Source of the DNA: DATKYK01 sp034430255
GTDB lineage: Bacteria; Chloroflexota; Dehalococcoidia; E44-bin15
Direction: 5' to 3'
NCBI GenBank assembly: GCA_034430255.1
Contig: DAOUEU010000113.1
Span: 1 to 22,631, forward strand
Length of the DNA: 22,631 nucleotides
Shown: positions 14,873-22,631 of the stretch, in pieces
How positions within the stretch are numbered: the stretch's first letter is position 1
Layout of the letters: the number at the start of each line of letters is the position of its first letter
The notes under the pieces: generated by a model
Seen by the model: the letters and a program-made list of their open reading frames with translations, nothing else
Database searches by the model: none
What the model was told of the DNA's origin: nothing
Program-made: the position numbers and the translations under genes

Positions 14873-15964
14873 ATGATTACCCTGAGTGTGATCAAGGCTG
14901 ACATCGGCGGATATGTGGGACACTCCAGCTCACATCCCTTGGTGATGGAGAAGGCAAATGAGTGCATAGCGAAAGCAAAGCGTGACAAGCTGCTGGTAGA
15001 TTTTCACGTTACCAGGTGTGGGGACGATCTGCAACTGATCATGACCCACCAGCGTGGAGTGGAGGACGAGGCTATTCACAAGCTCGCATGGGATACCTTC
15101 CTGGATTGCACCAAGGTAGCCAAGGAACTGAAGCTACATGGGGCGGGGCAGGACCTTCTGTCCGATGCCTTCTCGGGCAATGTCAAGGGGATGGGGCCTG
15201 GGGTCGCCGAGATGGAGTTTGAAGAGAGGGGGTCGGAGCCGGTTCTCATCTTCATGGCCGACAAGACTTCGTCCGGGGCGTGGAACCTCCCCCTCTACAA
15301 GATGTTCGCCGATCCGTTTAATACCATCGGGCTGGTTATTGCCGAGAACATGCACGGCGGCTTTCGCTTCGAGATTCAAGATGTAAAGGAGCACAAAAAG
15401 ATAACCCTCGATGCACCGGATGAGATCTACGACATGCTCCTCTTCATGGGGGCGCCGGGCCGCTATGCGGTAAAGGCAGTCTACCACCGCGAATCTAATA
15501 ATATCGCTGCGGTTTCATCTACAGATAAGCTGAGCATGATGGCCGGTAGATATGTGGGCAAGGATGACCCGGTGTGCATCGTCCGATCCCAGGGGGAGTT
15601 CCCTGCGGTAGGCGAGGTGCTGGAGCCCTTTACCAATCCCTTCCTGGTGGAGGGATGGATGAGGGGCTCACATCACGGTCCCTTTATGCCAACTTCCATT
15701 GAGCAGTCAAACCCGACCCGCTTCGATGGCCCACCGCGGGTCGTCTGTGCTGGCTTCCAGCTCTCTGCCGGCAAGCTTGTCGGGCCGCGGGATATGTTCG
15801 ACGACCCCAGCTTCGATAAGGCGAGGCGGATTGCGAACGAGGTTGCCGATTATATGCGGAGCCACGGGCCATTTGAGCCCCACAGACTACCCCTGGAAGA
15901 GATGGAGTATACTACCATGCCCCAGGTAGTGCAGAAGTTGGAGGGGAGATTCGTTGACCTTTGA
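14873..15964 (+). CDS. fbp: Bifunctional fructose-1,6-bisphosphate aldolase/phosphatase (class V FBPase)
   Basis: Condenses dihydroxyacetone phosphate and glyceraldehyde 3-phosphate, then dephosphorylates the product to fructose 6-phosphate, making gluconeogenesis one-directional. The 363 residues match the archaeal-type family. The start MITLSVIKADIGGYVGHSS carries metal-binding Asp and His residues. Further marks are YKMFADPFNTIGLVI (about 142-156), HGGFRFEI and the C-terminal EYTTMPQVV. By motif (RYVGKDDP), K230 should be the Schiff-base lysine and Y227 the nearby tyrosine. AAAGGAG precedes the ATG. The family is known mainly from archaea and early-branching or thermophilic, often autotrophic bacteria. 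Its stop overlaps the next gene by four bases. Confidence 0.94.
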   Translation: MITLSVIKADIGGYVGHSSSHPLVMEKANECIAKAKRDKLLVDFHVTRCGDDLQLIMTHQRGVEDEAIHKLAWDTFLDCTKVAKELKLHGAGQDLLSDAFSGNVKGMGPGVAEMEFEERGSEPVLIFMADKTSSGAWNLPLYKMFADPFNTIGLVIAENMHGGFRFEIQDVKEHKKITLDAPDEIYDMLLFMGAPGRYAVKAVYHRESNNIAAVSSTDKLSMMAGRYVGKDDPVCIVRSQGEFPAVGEVLEPFTNPFLVEGWMRGSHHGPFMPTSIEQSNPTRFDGPPRVVCAGFQLSAGKLVGPRDMFDDPSFDKARRIANEVADYMRSHGPFEPHRLPLEEMEYTTMPQVVQKLEGRFVDL

Positions 15965-16575
15965 GGGTGACAAGGCTTCTCTTGGCGACTAAAAACCCTG
16001 CTAAGGTGCGAGAGTACACTCGGCTGCTTGAGGGTGTACCATATGAGATTGTAACCCTTGCTGATGAGGGTATTTATCAGGTGGTTGACGAGACCGGAAA
16101 AACCCTGGAGGAGAATGCTACACTTAAGGCTAAGTCCTATGCATGCCAGAGCAATCTGCTTGCACTGGCCGATGACTCGGGACTGGAGGTGGATGCGCTG
16201 GGTGGAGAGCCCGGTGCTCTATCTGCTCGCTTTGCCGGCGAAGGGGCATCGGATAGCGAGAGAATCGACTATCTACTGGCAAAACTCACCGGCATCCCCT
16301 GGGAAGAAAGAACCGCTCGCTTCCGGTGCCTGATAGCTATCGCCTCACCGCAAGGAGAAGTGGAGCTCTGCCAGGGAGAGTGCCGGGGCATTATAGCATT
16401 TGAACCGAAAGGTGAAAATGGCTTTGGCTATGACCCTATCTTCTATCTTCACCAGCTGGAAAAGACCATGGCGGAGCTAACTATGGATAAAAAGAACGAG
16501 GTTAGCCACCGGGGGCAGGCAGCCAGAAAGGCGCGCCGTGTACTGGAGCGGCGATTAGCAGGAATAAAACCGTGA
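15961..16575 (+). CDS. rdgB: XTP/dITP diphosphohydrolase (RdgB/HAM1 family)
   Basis: Hydrolyses non-canonical purine triphosphates (XTP, dITP, ITP) to monophosphates, keeping them out of nucleic acids. The 204 residues are of family length. Motifs are LLLATKNPAKVREY (about 6-19), LADDSGLEVDALGGEPGALSARFAG in the centre, GENGFGYDPIF and EVSHRGQA near the end. The TTG at 15961 overlaps the FBP aldolase/phosphatase stop (TTGA). A GTG at 15967 is an equally good start by family alignment, so the first two residues are uncertain. The overlap suggests translational coupling. Confidence 0.95.
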   Translation: MRVTRLLLATKNPAKVREYTRLLEGVPYEIVTLADEGIYQVVDETGKTLEENATLKAKSYACQSNLLALADDSGLEVDALGGEPGALSARFAGEGASDSERIDYLLAKLTGIPWEERTARFRCLIAIASPQGEVELCQGECRGIIAFEPKGENGFGYDPIFYLHQLEKTMAELTMDKKNEVSHRGQAARKARRVLERRLAGIKP

Positions 16576-16667
16576 CCGCTTGATTAAACATAGCGAATGC
16601 TGAGGAGTCTCCCAAGAATTCGAAAAGGCGGAGCAAGAGAAAACAAAGCCATGAAGAGTACAAAAGG

Positions 16668-17645
16668 ATGACTGGGCTTTCCGATTCTTTTCAGCGACCC
16701 ATAAACTACCTCAGAATATCAGTCACCGACCGATGCAACCTACGCTGTGTCTATTGTATGCCCTCTGGTGGAATTACCTACCTGCCGCGAGGCGAGGTGC
16801 TACGCTATGAAGAGATACAGGCGGTGGCTCAGGCAGCGGCCTCACTCGGCATAAATAAACTGCGGCTTACCGGCGGCGAGCCCCTGGTAAGAGCAGAGTT
16901 GACCCGGCTGGTGCATATGCTCTCCGATATCGATGGCATCGATGATATTGCGCTCACCACCAATGGGGTGCTGCTAAGAAAACACGCCAACTCCCTCAGG
17001 GAGGCTGGGTTAAAGCGGGTCAATGTGAGCCTCGATACGCTTAAGCGGGATAAATACAAACAAAATGCCCGTCGCGATCGGCTGGGCGATGTTCTCGATG
17101 GTATAACGGCGGCAAAAGAGGCAGGTCTTAAGCCGGTCAAGGTGAACATGGTTGTTATGCGGGGGATAAACGATGATGAGGTGCTGGATTTCGCCCGCCT
17201 CACTATTGAGCAAGGGTGGCATGTCCGCTTTATAGAGCTTATGCCTTTTGCCAATGGGGTAAACCTCCAATTCGTACCCACAAAAGAGATCGGGGAGAGC
17301 CTCAGTGCCCTGGGGACACTGGAGCCTTATCAGTCAAGCCAGGGCAACGGTCCTGCCAAATACTTCCGATTCCCAGGAGCGAGGGGTACAGTGGGCTTTA
17401 TTAGCCCGCTCAGTGAGCACTTTTGCTTCGCTTGCAATCGACTGCGCCTCACGGTAGATGGAAAGCTTAGACCCTGCCTCATGAGCGATGAGGAGGTAGA
17501 CCTCAAAGATCCCCTGCGCCGCGGGGCATCGCTTGAGGAAATCAAGGGGCTGATTCAGCAGGCGGTGGCAGCTAAGCCGGAGCGCCATCATCTACAAGAA
17601 GGGGTTTTCCCCACAGGTCGAACGATGTGCCAGGTGGGAGGTTAG
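16668..17645 (+). CDS. moaA: GTP 3',8-cyclase, molybdenum cofactor biosynthesis protein A
   Basis: A radical SAM enzyme that converts GTP to 3',8-cyclo-7,8-dihydro-GTP in the first step of molybdopterin synthesis. The 325 residues are standard. The SAM cluster motif CNLRCVYC gives C23, C27 and C30. The second [4Fe-4S] cluster, which binds GTP, uses C253, C256 and C270 in CX2CX13C spacing. The C-terminal Gly-Gly (324-325), needed for activity in known MoaA proteins, is kept. The gene is followed without any gap by moaC. It sits upstream of a Mo-dependent oxidoreductase operon that needs the cofactor. The Shine-Dalgarno before the ATG is weak. Confidence 0.97.
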   Translation: MTGLSDSFQRPINYLRISVTDRCNLRCVYCMPSGGITYLPRGEVLRYEEIQAVAQAAASLGINKLRLTGGEPLVRAELTRLVHMLSDIDGIDDIALTTNGVLLRKHANSLREAGLKRVNVSLDTLKRDKYKQNARRDRLGDVLDGITAAKEAGLKPVKVNMVVMRGINDDEVLDFARLTIEQGWHVRFIELMPFANGVNLQFVPTKEIGESLSALGTLEPYQSSQGNGPAKYFRFPGARGTVGFISPLSEHFCFACNRLRLTVDGKLRPCLMSDEEVDLKDPLRRGASLEEIKGLIQQAVAAKPERHHLQEGVFPTGRTMCQVGG

Positions 17646-18089
17646 ATGGAACCCACAAGGATGGTGGATGTGAGCGAAAAGCCGCTGACCTCACGGGAGG
17701 CGGTAGCCAAGGGCCTGGTGGTAATGAAACCTGCCACCCTCTCGCTGCTAAAAGAGGGGAAACTGCCAAAGGGGGAGACGCTCGCGGTAGCTCAGGTAGC
17801 GGGGATCATGGCGGCGAAGCAAACCTCTAACCTTATCCCCATGTGTCACCTGTTAATGCTAGATGAGGTAAAGGTAGAATTCGCATTCGTTGCAGAAGGT
17901 GTGGAGATCACTGCACGGATAAGGTGCACCGGAAAGACCGGTGTAGAGATGGAGGCGCTTACGGCGGTATCAATGACCGCTTTAACCATCTATGATATGT
18001 GTAAGGCAGTTGAGCGTGGTATCAGGATCGAGGGGATTCGCTTGATCAGAAAGAGCGGCGGCAAGAGCGGACCCATTATCCTCGAATAG
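17646..18089 (+). CDS. moaC: Cyclic pyranopterin monophosphate synthase
   Basis: Rearranges the MoaA product into cyclic pyranopterin monophosphate. The 147 residues have the family blocks MVDVSEKPLTSREAVAKG, IPMCHLL and KTGVEMEALTAVSMTALTIYDMCKA. The C-terminal KSGGKSG includes K136, the counterpart of a catalytic lysine in E. coli MoaC. The start codon directly follows the moaA stop (TAGATG), so the two are co-transcribed and probably translationally coupled. Later cofactor genes (moaD, moaE, mogA, moeA, mobA) are not in the window. Confidence 0.97.
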   Translation: MEPTRMVDVSEKPLTSREAVAKGLVVMKPATLSLLKEGKLPKGETLAVAQVAGIMAAKQTSNLIPMCHLLMLDEVKVEFAFVAEGVEITARIRCTGKTGVEMEALTAVSMTALTIYDMCKAVERGIRIEGIRLIRKSGGKSGPIILE

Positions 18090-18148
18090 TCCTTCTTTCG
18101 AGGTGCCCATTTATGGTTAATCTGCTCAATCTAGATGGCTAGGGCATC

Positions 18149-18226
18149 TTGCCAATAACTGTAATTTTATGATAGACTTAATGCCGGAATGTCTTAGCTG
18201 GTTTTTGAAGGTCACCTATAGCTAAG
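18149..18226 (+). promoter_or_regulatory. Candidate promoter and hairpin upstream of the molybdoenzyme operon
   Basis: TTGCCA (18149-18154) is followed after 18 bases by TAGACT (18173-18178), a weak promoter match. Downstream, CTTAGCT (18193-18199) pairs with AGCTAAG (18220-18226) around a 20-base loop that itself contains the palindrome AGGTCACCT (18209-18217). This may be an operator or RNA switch in the leader of the Mo-oxidoreductase gene. It does not match the Moco RNA motif as far as I can tell. Confidence 0.3.
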
Positions 18227-18247
18227 GCAAGGTTATTTTAAAAGCTT

Positions 18248-20650
18248 ATGAAGAGGCAAGCAGAGGAACGCCATACCAGCGAGCACTCGGATCAGGCTTT
18301 ACAGAATAAAAACACAACAGTGGATTTAAGAGAGGGAAAGTCCAACCGCTTACGGATAAGCAGAAGGGCTTTTCTTGGTGTTTCAGCGGCAGCCGCTGCG
18401 GTCCTTGCAGTTGGTTATGCGATAAAGCGCACTGCATTCGGTTTTATCTCCCCCATATCGGCTCCAGCGGATATCTACGAGGAAGTCACTGAGGAGTGGA
18501 TTGCCACCTCTTGTCTGAACTGCCCAACCCGTTGCGCTACTGTGGTAAGGGTGGTTAACGGTAAAGCGGTAAGGATAGCCAGCAATCCTCTCTCAAAGGT
18601 GTCTGAGGGCGAGACCTGCCCCCGTTCGCACATCGGCTTACAAGTCTTATATGACCCCAATCGCGCTGAAGGCCCACTGAAGAGGACAAACCCGCAAAAG
18701 GGAAAAGGGATAGATCCGAGATGGGCTTCCATATCCTGGGACCAGGCCTTAAGCGAGATTAGCAGCCGCCTCAGTTCACTCAGGGAACAAGGACAACCAC
18801 ACAAACTGCTATTACTGCATGGATTGAATAGCAGCAGCAATGATGAAATAATATCTCGCTTTGCCAGTGCTTACGGGACCCCTAATGCCATTTCAGAAGA
18901 TGGCCTGGACAACGAAGCTGAAAAGGCCGGGGAATGGATGGCGGATGGGCAGTACACTCATAGCGCCTATGACCTCCAATATACCAACTACATACTATCA
19001 TTCGGTGCAAGTATTGTAGAATCTCAGAAGCCACTCGCACGGAATCTCCGAATGTGGGGTAAGATACACGGCGAGCGAGCGAGCCGAGCGAAAGTAGTCG
19101 TAATCGACCCTCGCTATTCCGTTACCGCTGCTAAAGCTGACCAGTGGATACCCATAAACCCAGGAACCGATGCCGCACTGGCTATGGGGATAGCCAGCGT
19201 TATAATAAGTGAAGAGCTTTACGATGCAGATTTTATCGAGAACTGGACAACCGGTTTTTCTGAGTATAAGGCTCTAGCGCTTAGTGACTATGCCCCTGAG
19301 AGAGTCGCAGGGATCACCGGCATAGATGCCGATGTCATCCGCCAAATAGCGAGGGAGTTTTCCCAGACCAAACCAGCGATTGCATGGAGGGGAAGAGGGG
19401 CTACCTGCTGGCCTAATGGCTCATATACCAGCTATGCTATATTCTGCCTCAATGCACTTGTGGGCAGTATAGATATCCCTGGTGGAGTGATATATCAGGA
19501 AAATCCGCAATACAGGGGGATGCCGGAGGTAATAGAGGATCATATAGCCAAGGCAGGTAACTCGCAGCCGACTGTTGACCGTCGCGATACAGACCAGTTC
19601 GTGGCCGCGAGCGTAGTTACTAACCTGGTAGCAGACTCCATATTGGAGGATAAACCCTATCCCACTGAAGTTGTGATCGGATTCAACAGTAACTTCAATA
19701 TGTCAGCCCCCGGTACAAGTCGATGGGACGAAGCTATGGCAAAGGTTCCCTATTATGTCCATATCTCATCCTCCATCACTGAGATGGCGGGGTATGCGGA
19801 TATCGTCCTGCCAGCCTGCACTTTATTAGAGGATTGGGCATACGAACAATGCCCGCCGGGATCCGGCTTCACCGAGGTAAAGATAAAGCAGCCCGTCGTC
19901 ACGCCGTTAAACGAATCGAAACCAATAGCAGATATAATCTTTGAAATGACACAGCTCTTGGGCGGTACTGTGGCGCAATCCTTCGACAATATTGGCGATA
20001 GCGCGAAAGGTTTCGTCAGATATCGTACTGAAAGTTTTATAACCTGGAATGATTTTCGAGAGAAAGGCGTTTGGGTAGGACCAGACTACGAATATTACAA
20101 ATACGATAGCATATTCGATACACCTTCCAAGAAATTTGAATTCTACTCGGGCAATTTGGAGGCGAAGCTCAAGGGGGAAGGAAATAAGCCTATTAATAGA
20201 ATAGACTGCCTGCCTCATTATAGGGAAGTGGAGTTTATGGGGAATGAAGAGGACTATCCACTCAAGCTAGTTAGTTACCAACCACTACTCAATGTGGAGA
20301 ACGGAAGCCAGAACTACCCCTGGGCTCAAGAGATCTACATGGTGATGCACGGCTATGGCTGGAGAAACTTGGTCGAGATGAATAGCAAAACGGCCAGTAA
20401 TCTTGGAATCAAGGATAAAGATATTGTATGGGTTGAGTCAAAGTTCGATAAGATCAAGGGTCAAGCCCGAGTTTTCGAAGGTATCCATCCAGGTGTCGTT
20501 GCTATCTCTAATGGGCAGGGGCACTATTACTGTGGCAAATGGGCGGATGGTATGGGTGTAAACCCCAATGATATCATTGGGGTGGATTACGACGAGATAA
20601 GCGGACAATCATCCTTTTTTAACACCAGGGTGAGAGTTTACCGGGCGTGA
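18248..20650 (+). CDS. Molybdopterin oxidoreductase catalytic subunit, Tat-exported (DMSO reductase superfamily)
   Basis: The 800-residue protein is the catalytic subunit of a complex iron-sulfur molybdoenzyme, carrying bis-MGD and one [4Fe-4S] cluster. A long N-terminal region ends in a twin-arginine signal (S38-R39-R40-A-F-L43) and an Ala-rich h-region, so the folded enzyme should be exported. The cluster motif is C89-X2-C92-X3-C96-X27-C124. Cofactor-binding blocks include SYQPLLNVENGSQ and the C-terminal GQGHYYCGKWADGMGVN. At the position where PsrA-like enzymes have the Mo-ligand Cys, this protein appears to have Asp221 (EDGLDNEA), so it does not fit standard Cys or Ser groups. Candidate substrates include polysulfide, thiosulfate or tetrathionate; none can be assigned. 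FeS and NrfD subunit genes follow in the same operon. Confidence 0.9.
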   Translation: MKRQAEERHTSEHSDQALQNKNTTVDLREGKSNRLRISRRAFLGVSAAAAAVLAVGYAIKRTAFGFISPISAPADIYEEVTEEWIATSCLNCPTRCATVVRVVNGKAVRIASNPLSKVSEGETCPRSHIGLQVLYDPNRAEGPLKRTNPQKGKGIDPRWASISWDQALSEISSRLSSLREQGQPHKLLLLHGLNSSSNDEIISRFASAYGTPNAISEDGLDNEAEKAGEWMADGQYTHSAYDLQYTNYILSFGASIVESQKPLARNLRMWGKIHGERASRAKVVVIDPRYSVTAAKADQWIPINPGTDAALAMGIASVIISEELYDADFIENWTTGFSEYKALALSDYAPERVAGITGIDADVIRQIAREFSQTKPAIAWRGRGATCWPNGSYTSYAIFCLNALVGSIDIPGGVIYQENPQYRGMPEVIEDHIAKAGNSQPTVDRRDTDQFVAASVVTNLVADSILEDKPYPTEVVIGFNSNFNMSAPGTSRWDEAMAKVPYYVHISSSITEMAGYADIVLPACTLLEDWAYEQCPPGSGFTEVKIKQPVVTPLNESKPIADIIFEMTQLLGGTVAQSFDNIGDSAKGFVRYRTESFITWNDFREKGVWVGPDYEYYKYDSIFDTPSKKFEFYSGNLEAKLKGEGNKPINRIDCLPHYREVEFMGNEEDYPLKLVSYQPLLNVENGSQNYPWAQEIYMVMHGYGWRNLVEMNSKTASNLGIKDKDIVWVESKFDKIKGQARVFEGIHPGVVAISNGQGHYYCGKWADGMGVNPNDIIGVDYDEISGQSSFFNTRVRVYRA

Positions 20651-20658
20651 GGCGATAA

Positions 20659-21345
20659 ATGGCAAGATGGGGAATGGTTATTGACCTGGGCAAATGCACC
20701 GGCTGTCAGGCGTGCACGATTGCCTGTAAGGAAGAGAACAACGTTCCACATGGTACACCCGAGGAGAATCGGAGCAGAACGGCACCATACTGGAACAAGG
20801 TGATCGCTGCCAGTCAGGGTGAATATCCATCCTTAAACATCGAGATGGTTCCAATGCCCTGTATGCACTGTGATAATCCTCCTTGCGTAATGGTATGTCC
20901 GGCTAAGGCGACGTATCGCCGAGATGACGGAATCGTTATGCAGAATTTTCGCAGGTGTATTGGATGCAAGTATTGCATCGCTGCCTGCCCCTACGGGGTA
21001 AGGAACTTTAACTACAAAGACCAGGAAGAAAAGGAATATCACCGCCCTGATCCCCCTCCTGACAGCTCGGTGGTAGGACCATGGCCATTTCCTCATAGAA
21101 CCCATGGTGTTGTTGAAAAGTGCACTTTCTGTTTCCACCGCATCGATGAGGGCCTACGACAAGGAAAAGAGATTGGGGTTGATGTGGTACCCGCCTGCGT
21201 TGAGGCTTGTCCTACGAAAGCTAGAATCTTTGGGGATCTGGATGATCCATATAGCCAGGTATCAAGGTGGTTGGCGACCAGGGATTCTTTTACGCTGCGA
21301 AGTGAAATGGGCACGGAGCCAAAGGTGCATTATCTCTCTAAGTAA
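20659..21345 (+). CDS. Four-cluster ferredoxin-type electron-transfer subunit of the molybdoenzyme
   Basis: Relays electrons between the Mo subunit and the membrane subunit (DmsB/PsrB/NrfC type). The 228 residues carry 16 Cys in four groups: C13-C16-C19-C23, C68-C71-C76-C80, C100-C103-C106-C110 and C155-C158-C180-C184, enough for four [4Fe-4S] clusters. There is no signal peptide, so it would be carried through the Tat system with the catalytic subunit. The ATG lies 8 bp after the catalytic-subunit stop, with GAGGCG upstream. The NrfD-type gene starts 10 bp after its stop. Confidence 0.96.
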   Translation: MARWGMVIDLGKCTGCQACTIACKEENNVPHGTPEENRSRTAPYWNKVIAASQGEYPSLNIEMVPMPCMHCDNPPCVMVCPAKATYRRDDGIVMQNFRRCIGCKYCIAACPYGVRNFNYKDQEEKEYHRPDPPPDSSVVGPWPFPHRTHGVVEKCTFCFHRIDEGLRQGKEIGVDVVPACVEACPTKARIFGDLDDPYSQVSRWLATRDSFTLRSEMGTEPKVHYLSK

Positions 21346-21355
21346 GGTGTAGTGA

Positions 21356-22631
21356 GTGGATCTTAGTTTCGTAAGTATCGAAGGCAAATCAAGGAACTAC
21401 TATATAACCTTAGCAATTCTTGCTGCTCTATCAGTTATCGGTTTTATTTGCTTCGCCATCTCCTATGTACAGGGCCACCAGTTGTTTGGCACTAGCAATG
21501 TGATACCTTGGGGGTTGCCTATCGTAGTGGCTATCTTCCTAATAGGACTCAGTGCCGGTCTTCATATTCTTGCTTTCCTTATCTATATAATTGGACAAGA
21601 AAAATATAAACAAGTTATTAAAGTGGCAGTATTTCTAGCGGTGGTGCTCATATTTGGAGCTATGATAGCCATTGCAGTTGATTTAGGGAGACCTGAGAAG
21701 TTCTGGCGTCTTTTCATGTTGTTTTATATGAATAATATGACCTCTATGTTTGCCCTGAACGCGATTTTCTATTCATCATATTTTGTGAGCGCATTCATCT
21801 ATCTTATAGCCCTGCTTACCGATAGGAAGAAATTAAGCTTTATAATGGGTATGGTAGCATTTGGCTTTGCGATGCTTACTCATGGTGGAACTGGGGCAAT
21901 ATTCGGCTTCATTGCTGCCCGGGAAACATGGTTCTCCTCACTCGCCCCGTTTGAATTTATCTTTGCCGCTTTCGCATCCTCGATGGCATTATTGATACTG
22001 GTGTTGTTAATTATATATAAGACGACAGGCCGTAAGATTGACTGGGAGATGATAGGCTCTCTTGGAGGATTACTGAAGTTCTTCCTTATCGGCCTGATCA
22101 TATTGATGGTTATCGGCGAATTAACTCATCTATATCCTCCAAGCCGCGATGCAATGATGTATATGCTTTCCGGGCCATATAGTTGGCTTTTCTGGGGATT
22201 TCAAATATTTCTAGGGATGATTATCCCTCTGTTTCTCTTGTATTATCGTAAAACCAAGAACTCATCTGCTGGTATCGTTTTAGCAACGATATTGGTAGTA
22301 ATTGGTATAGCGGTGAAGAGATACTATCTGGTGATCCCGGGTGCGGCATATCCTCAACACTACTATCCGGGCAATATCGAAGGTGTATACGGGGCAATAG
22401 GTCAATTAACCTTCACACCCGTTGAGGTAGGCTGGGCTATTGGGATGTTTGCCTTCTTGGCGGCCATCTTTCTGCTGGGCCTGAGGTATATGCAATTATT
22501 GCCAGCTAAAGAAGCCGAAGAATCTTTTGCTACCGTGGAGGCATCATCTACCGAGGCCTATGTGCCCTCTGGGCCTAGTGCTACTCCAGAGGCCAGCACT
22601 TCCCCAGAGACAGATATGCCTCCCGGAGCTG
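21356..22631 (+). CDS. nrfD: NrfD/PsrC-type quinone-interacting membrane subunit, partial (runs off the window)
   Basis: The open frame from the GTG at 21356 encodes 425 residues and has no stop before the window edge. There are about ten hydrophobic segments, between residues 15 and 378, so it belongs to the long form (DsrP/QrcD/ArrC-like) rather than the eight-helix PsrC form. Family marks are DLGRPEKFW (D109) after the third helix and GELTHLYPPS (E255). It would exchange electrons with menaquinone and so link the periplasmic enzyme to the membrane. After the last helix is a hydrophilic tail (about 383-425) rich in Glu, Ser, Thr and Pro, unusual for the family. The stretch is missing from simple ORF lists because it lacks a stop. 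The start codon has only a weak AGGTG upstream. Confidence 0.9.
   Translation, partial: MDLSFVSIEGKSRNYYITLAILAALSVIGFICFAISYVQGHQLFGTSNVIPWGLPIVVAIFLIGLSAGLHILAFLIYIIGQEKYKQVIKVAVFLAVVLIFGAMIAIAVDLGRPEKFWRLFMLFYMNNMTSMFALNAIFYSSYFVSAFIYLIALLTDRKKLSFIMGMVAFGFAMLTHGGTGAIFGFIAARETWFSSLAPFEFIFAAFASSMALLILVLLIIYKTTGRKIDWEMIGSLGGLLKFFLIGLIILMVIGELTHLYPPSRDAMMYMLSGPYSWLFWGFQIFLGMIIPLFLLYYRKTKNSSAGIVLATILVVIGIAVKRYYLVIPGAAYPQHYYPGNIEGVYGAIGQLTFTPVEVGWAIGMFAFLAAIFLLGLRYMQLLPAKEAEESFATVEASSTEAYVPSGPSATPEASTSPETDMPPGA

Noticed and set aside
15134..15487. Minus-strand ORF inside the FBP aldolase/phosphatase gene
   Set aside because: It is a shadow of a gene with clear family motifs in the sense frame.

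Overview
The window looks like a chromosomal segment of an anaerobic bacterium, most plausibly an uncultured Chloroflexota of the Dehalococcoidia type. That assignment is an inference. It rests on the mix of bacterial housekeeping genes with an archaeal-type fructose-1,6-bisphosphate aldolase/phosphatase, a TIGR03960-type radical SAM protein beside the L21/L27 genes, acyl-CoA/biotin carboxyltransferase genes, and a membrane Mo-oxidoreductase operon. No rRNA, tRNA, phage, IS element or CRISPR array is visible.

Layout. (1) 14-2425 (+): complete gyrA. (2) 2426-2830: non-coding, with a near-consensus sigma70-type promoter and a leader that can form a terminator-like hairpin. It precedes a large secreted, membrane-anchored, repeat-rich surface protein (2831-5428, +). 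(3) The 3' end of that gene overlaps, tail to tail, a minus-strand radical SAM gene (5398-7251). (4) 7413-8684 (+): rplU, an unrecognised three-helix membrane protein, rpmA and rpmE. (5) 8692-10398 (-): hisA, a membrane-anchored SAM methyltransferase and hisI, tightly packed. (6) 10692-13667 (-): acyl-CoA carboxyltransferase, a small biotin carrier and an acyl-CoA dehydrogenase, with no biotin carboxylase gene in view. (7) 13668-14310: an AT-rich gene-free stretch of about 640 bp with a perfect 17-bp inverted repeat. (8) 14311-16575 (+): corrinoid adenosyltransferase, FBP aldolase/phosphatase and XTP/dITP pyrophosphatase. (9) 16668-18089 (+): moaA and moaC, directly abutting. (10) 18248-22631 (+): a three-gene complex iron-sulfur molybdoenzyme set, made of a Tat-exported catalytic subunit, a four-cluster ferredoxin-like subunit and an NrfD-type quinone-interacting membrane subunit that runs off the window.

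How the genes work together. MoaA and MoaC make cyclic pyranopterin monophosphate, the first committed intermediate of the molybdenum cofactor that the adjacent oxidoreductase should carry. That oxidoreductase would couple a periplasmic redox reaction to the quinone pool. The FBP aldolase/phosphatase points to gluconeogenic flux, as expected in an autotroph or an organism growing on short acids. The carboxyltransferase/dehydrogenase cluster points to acyl-CoA metabolism.

Points most worth a second look are the leader of the surface protein gene, the membrane protein between rplU and rpmA, the atypical metal-ligand region of the Mo enzyme, the carboxyltransferase/biotin-carrier pair without a carboxylase, and the long perfect hairpin in the 13.7-14.3 kb gap.
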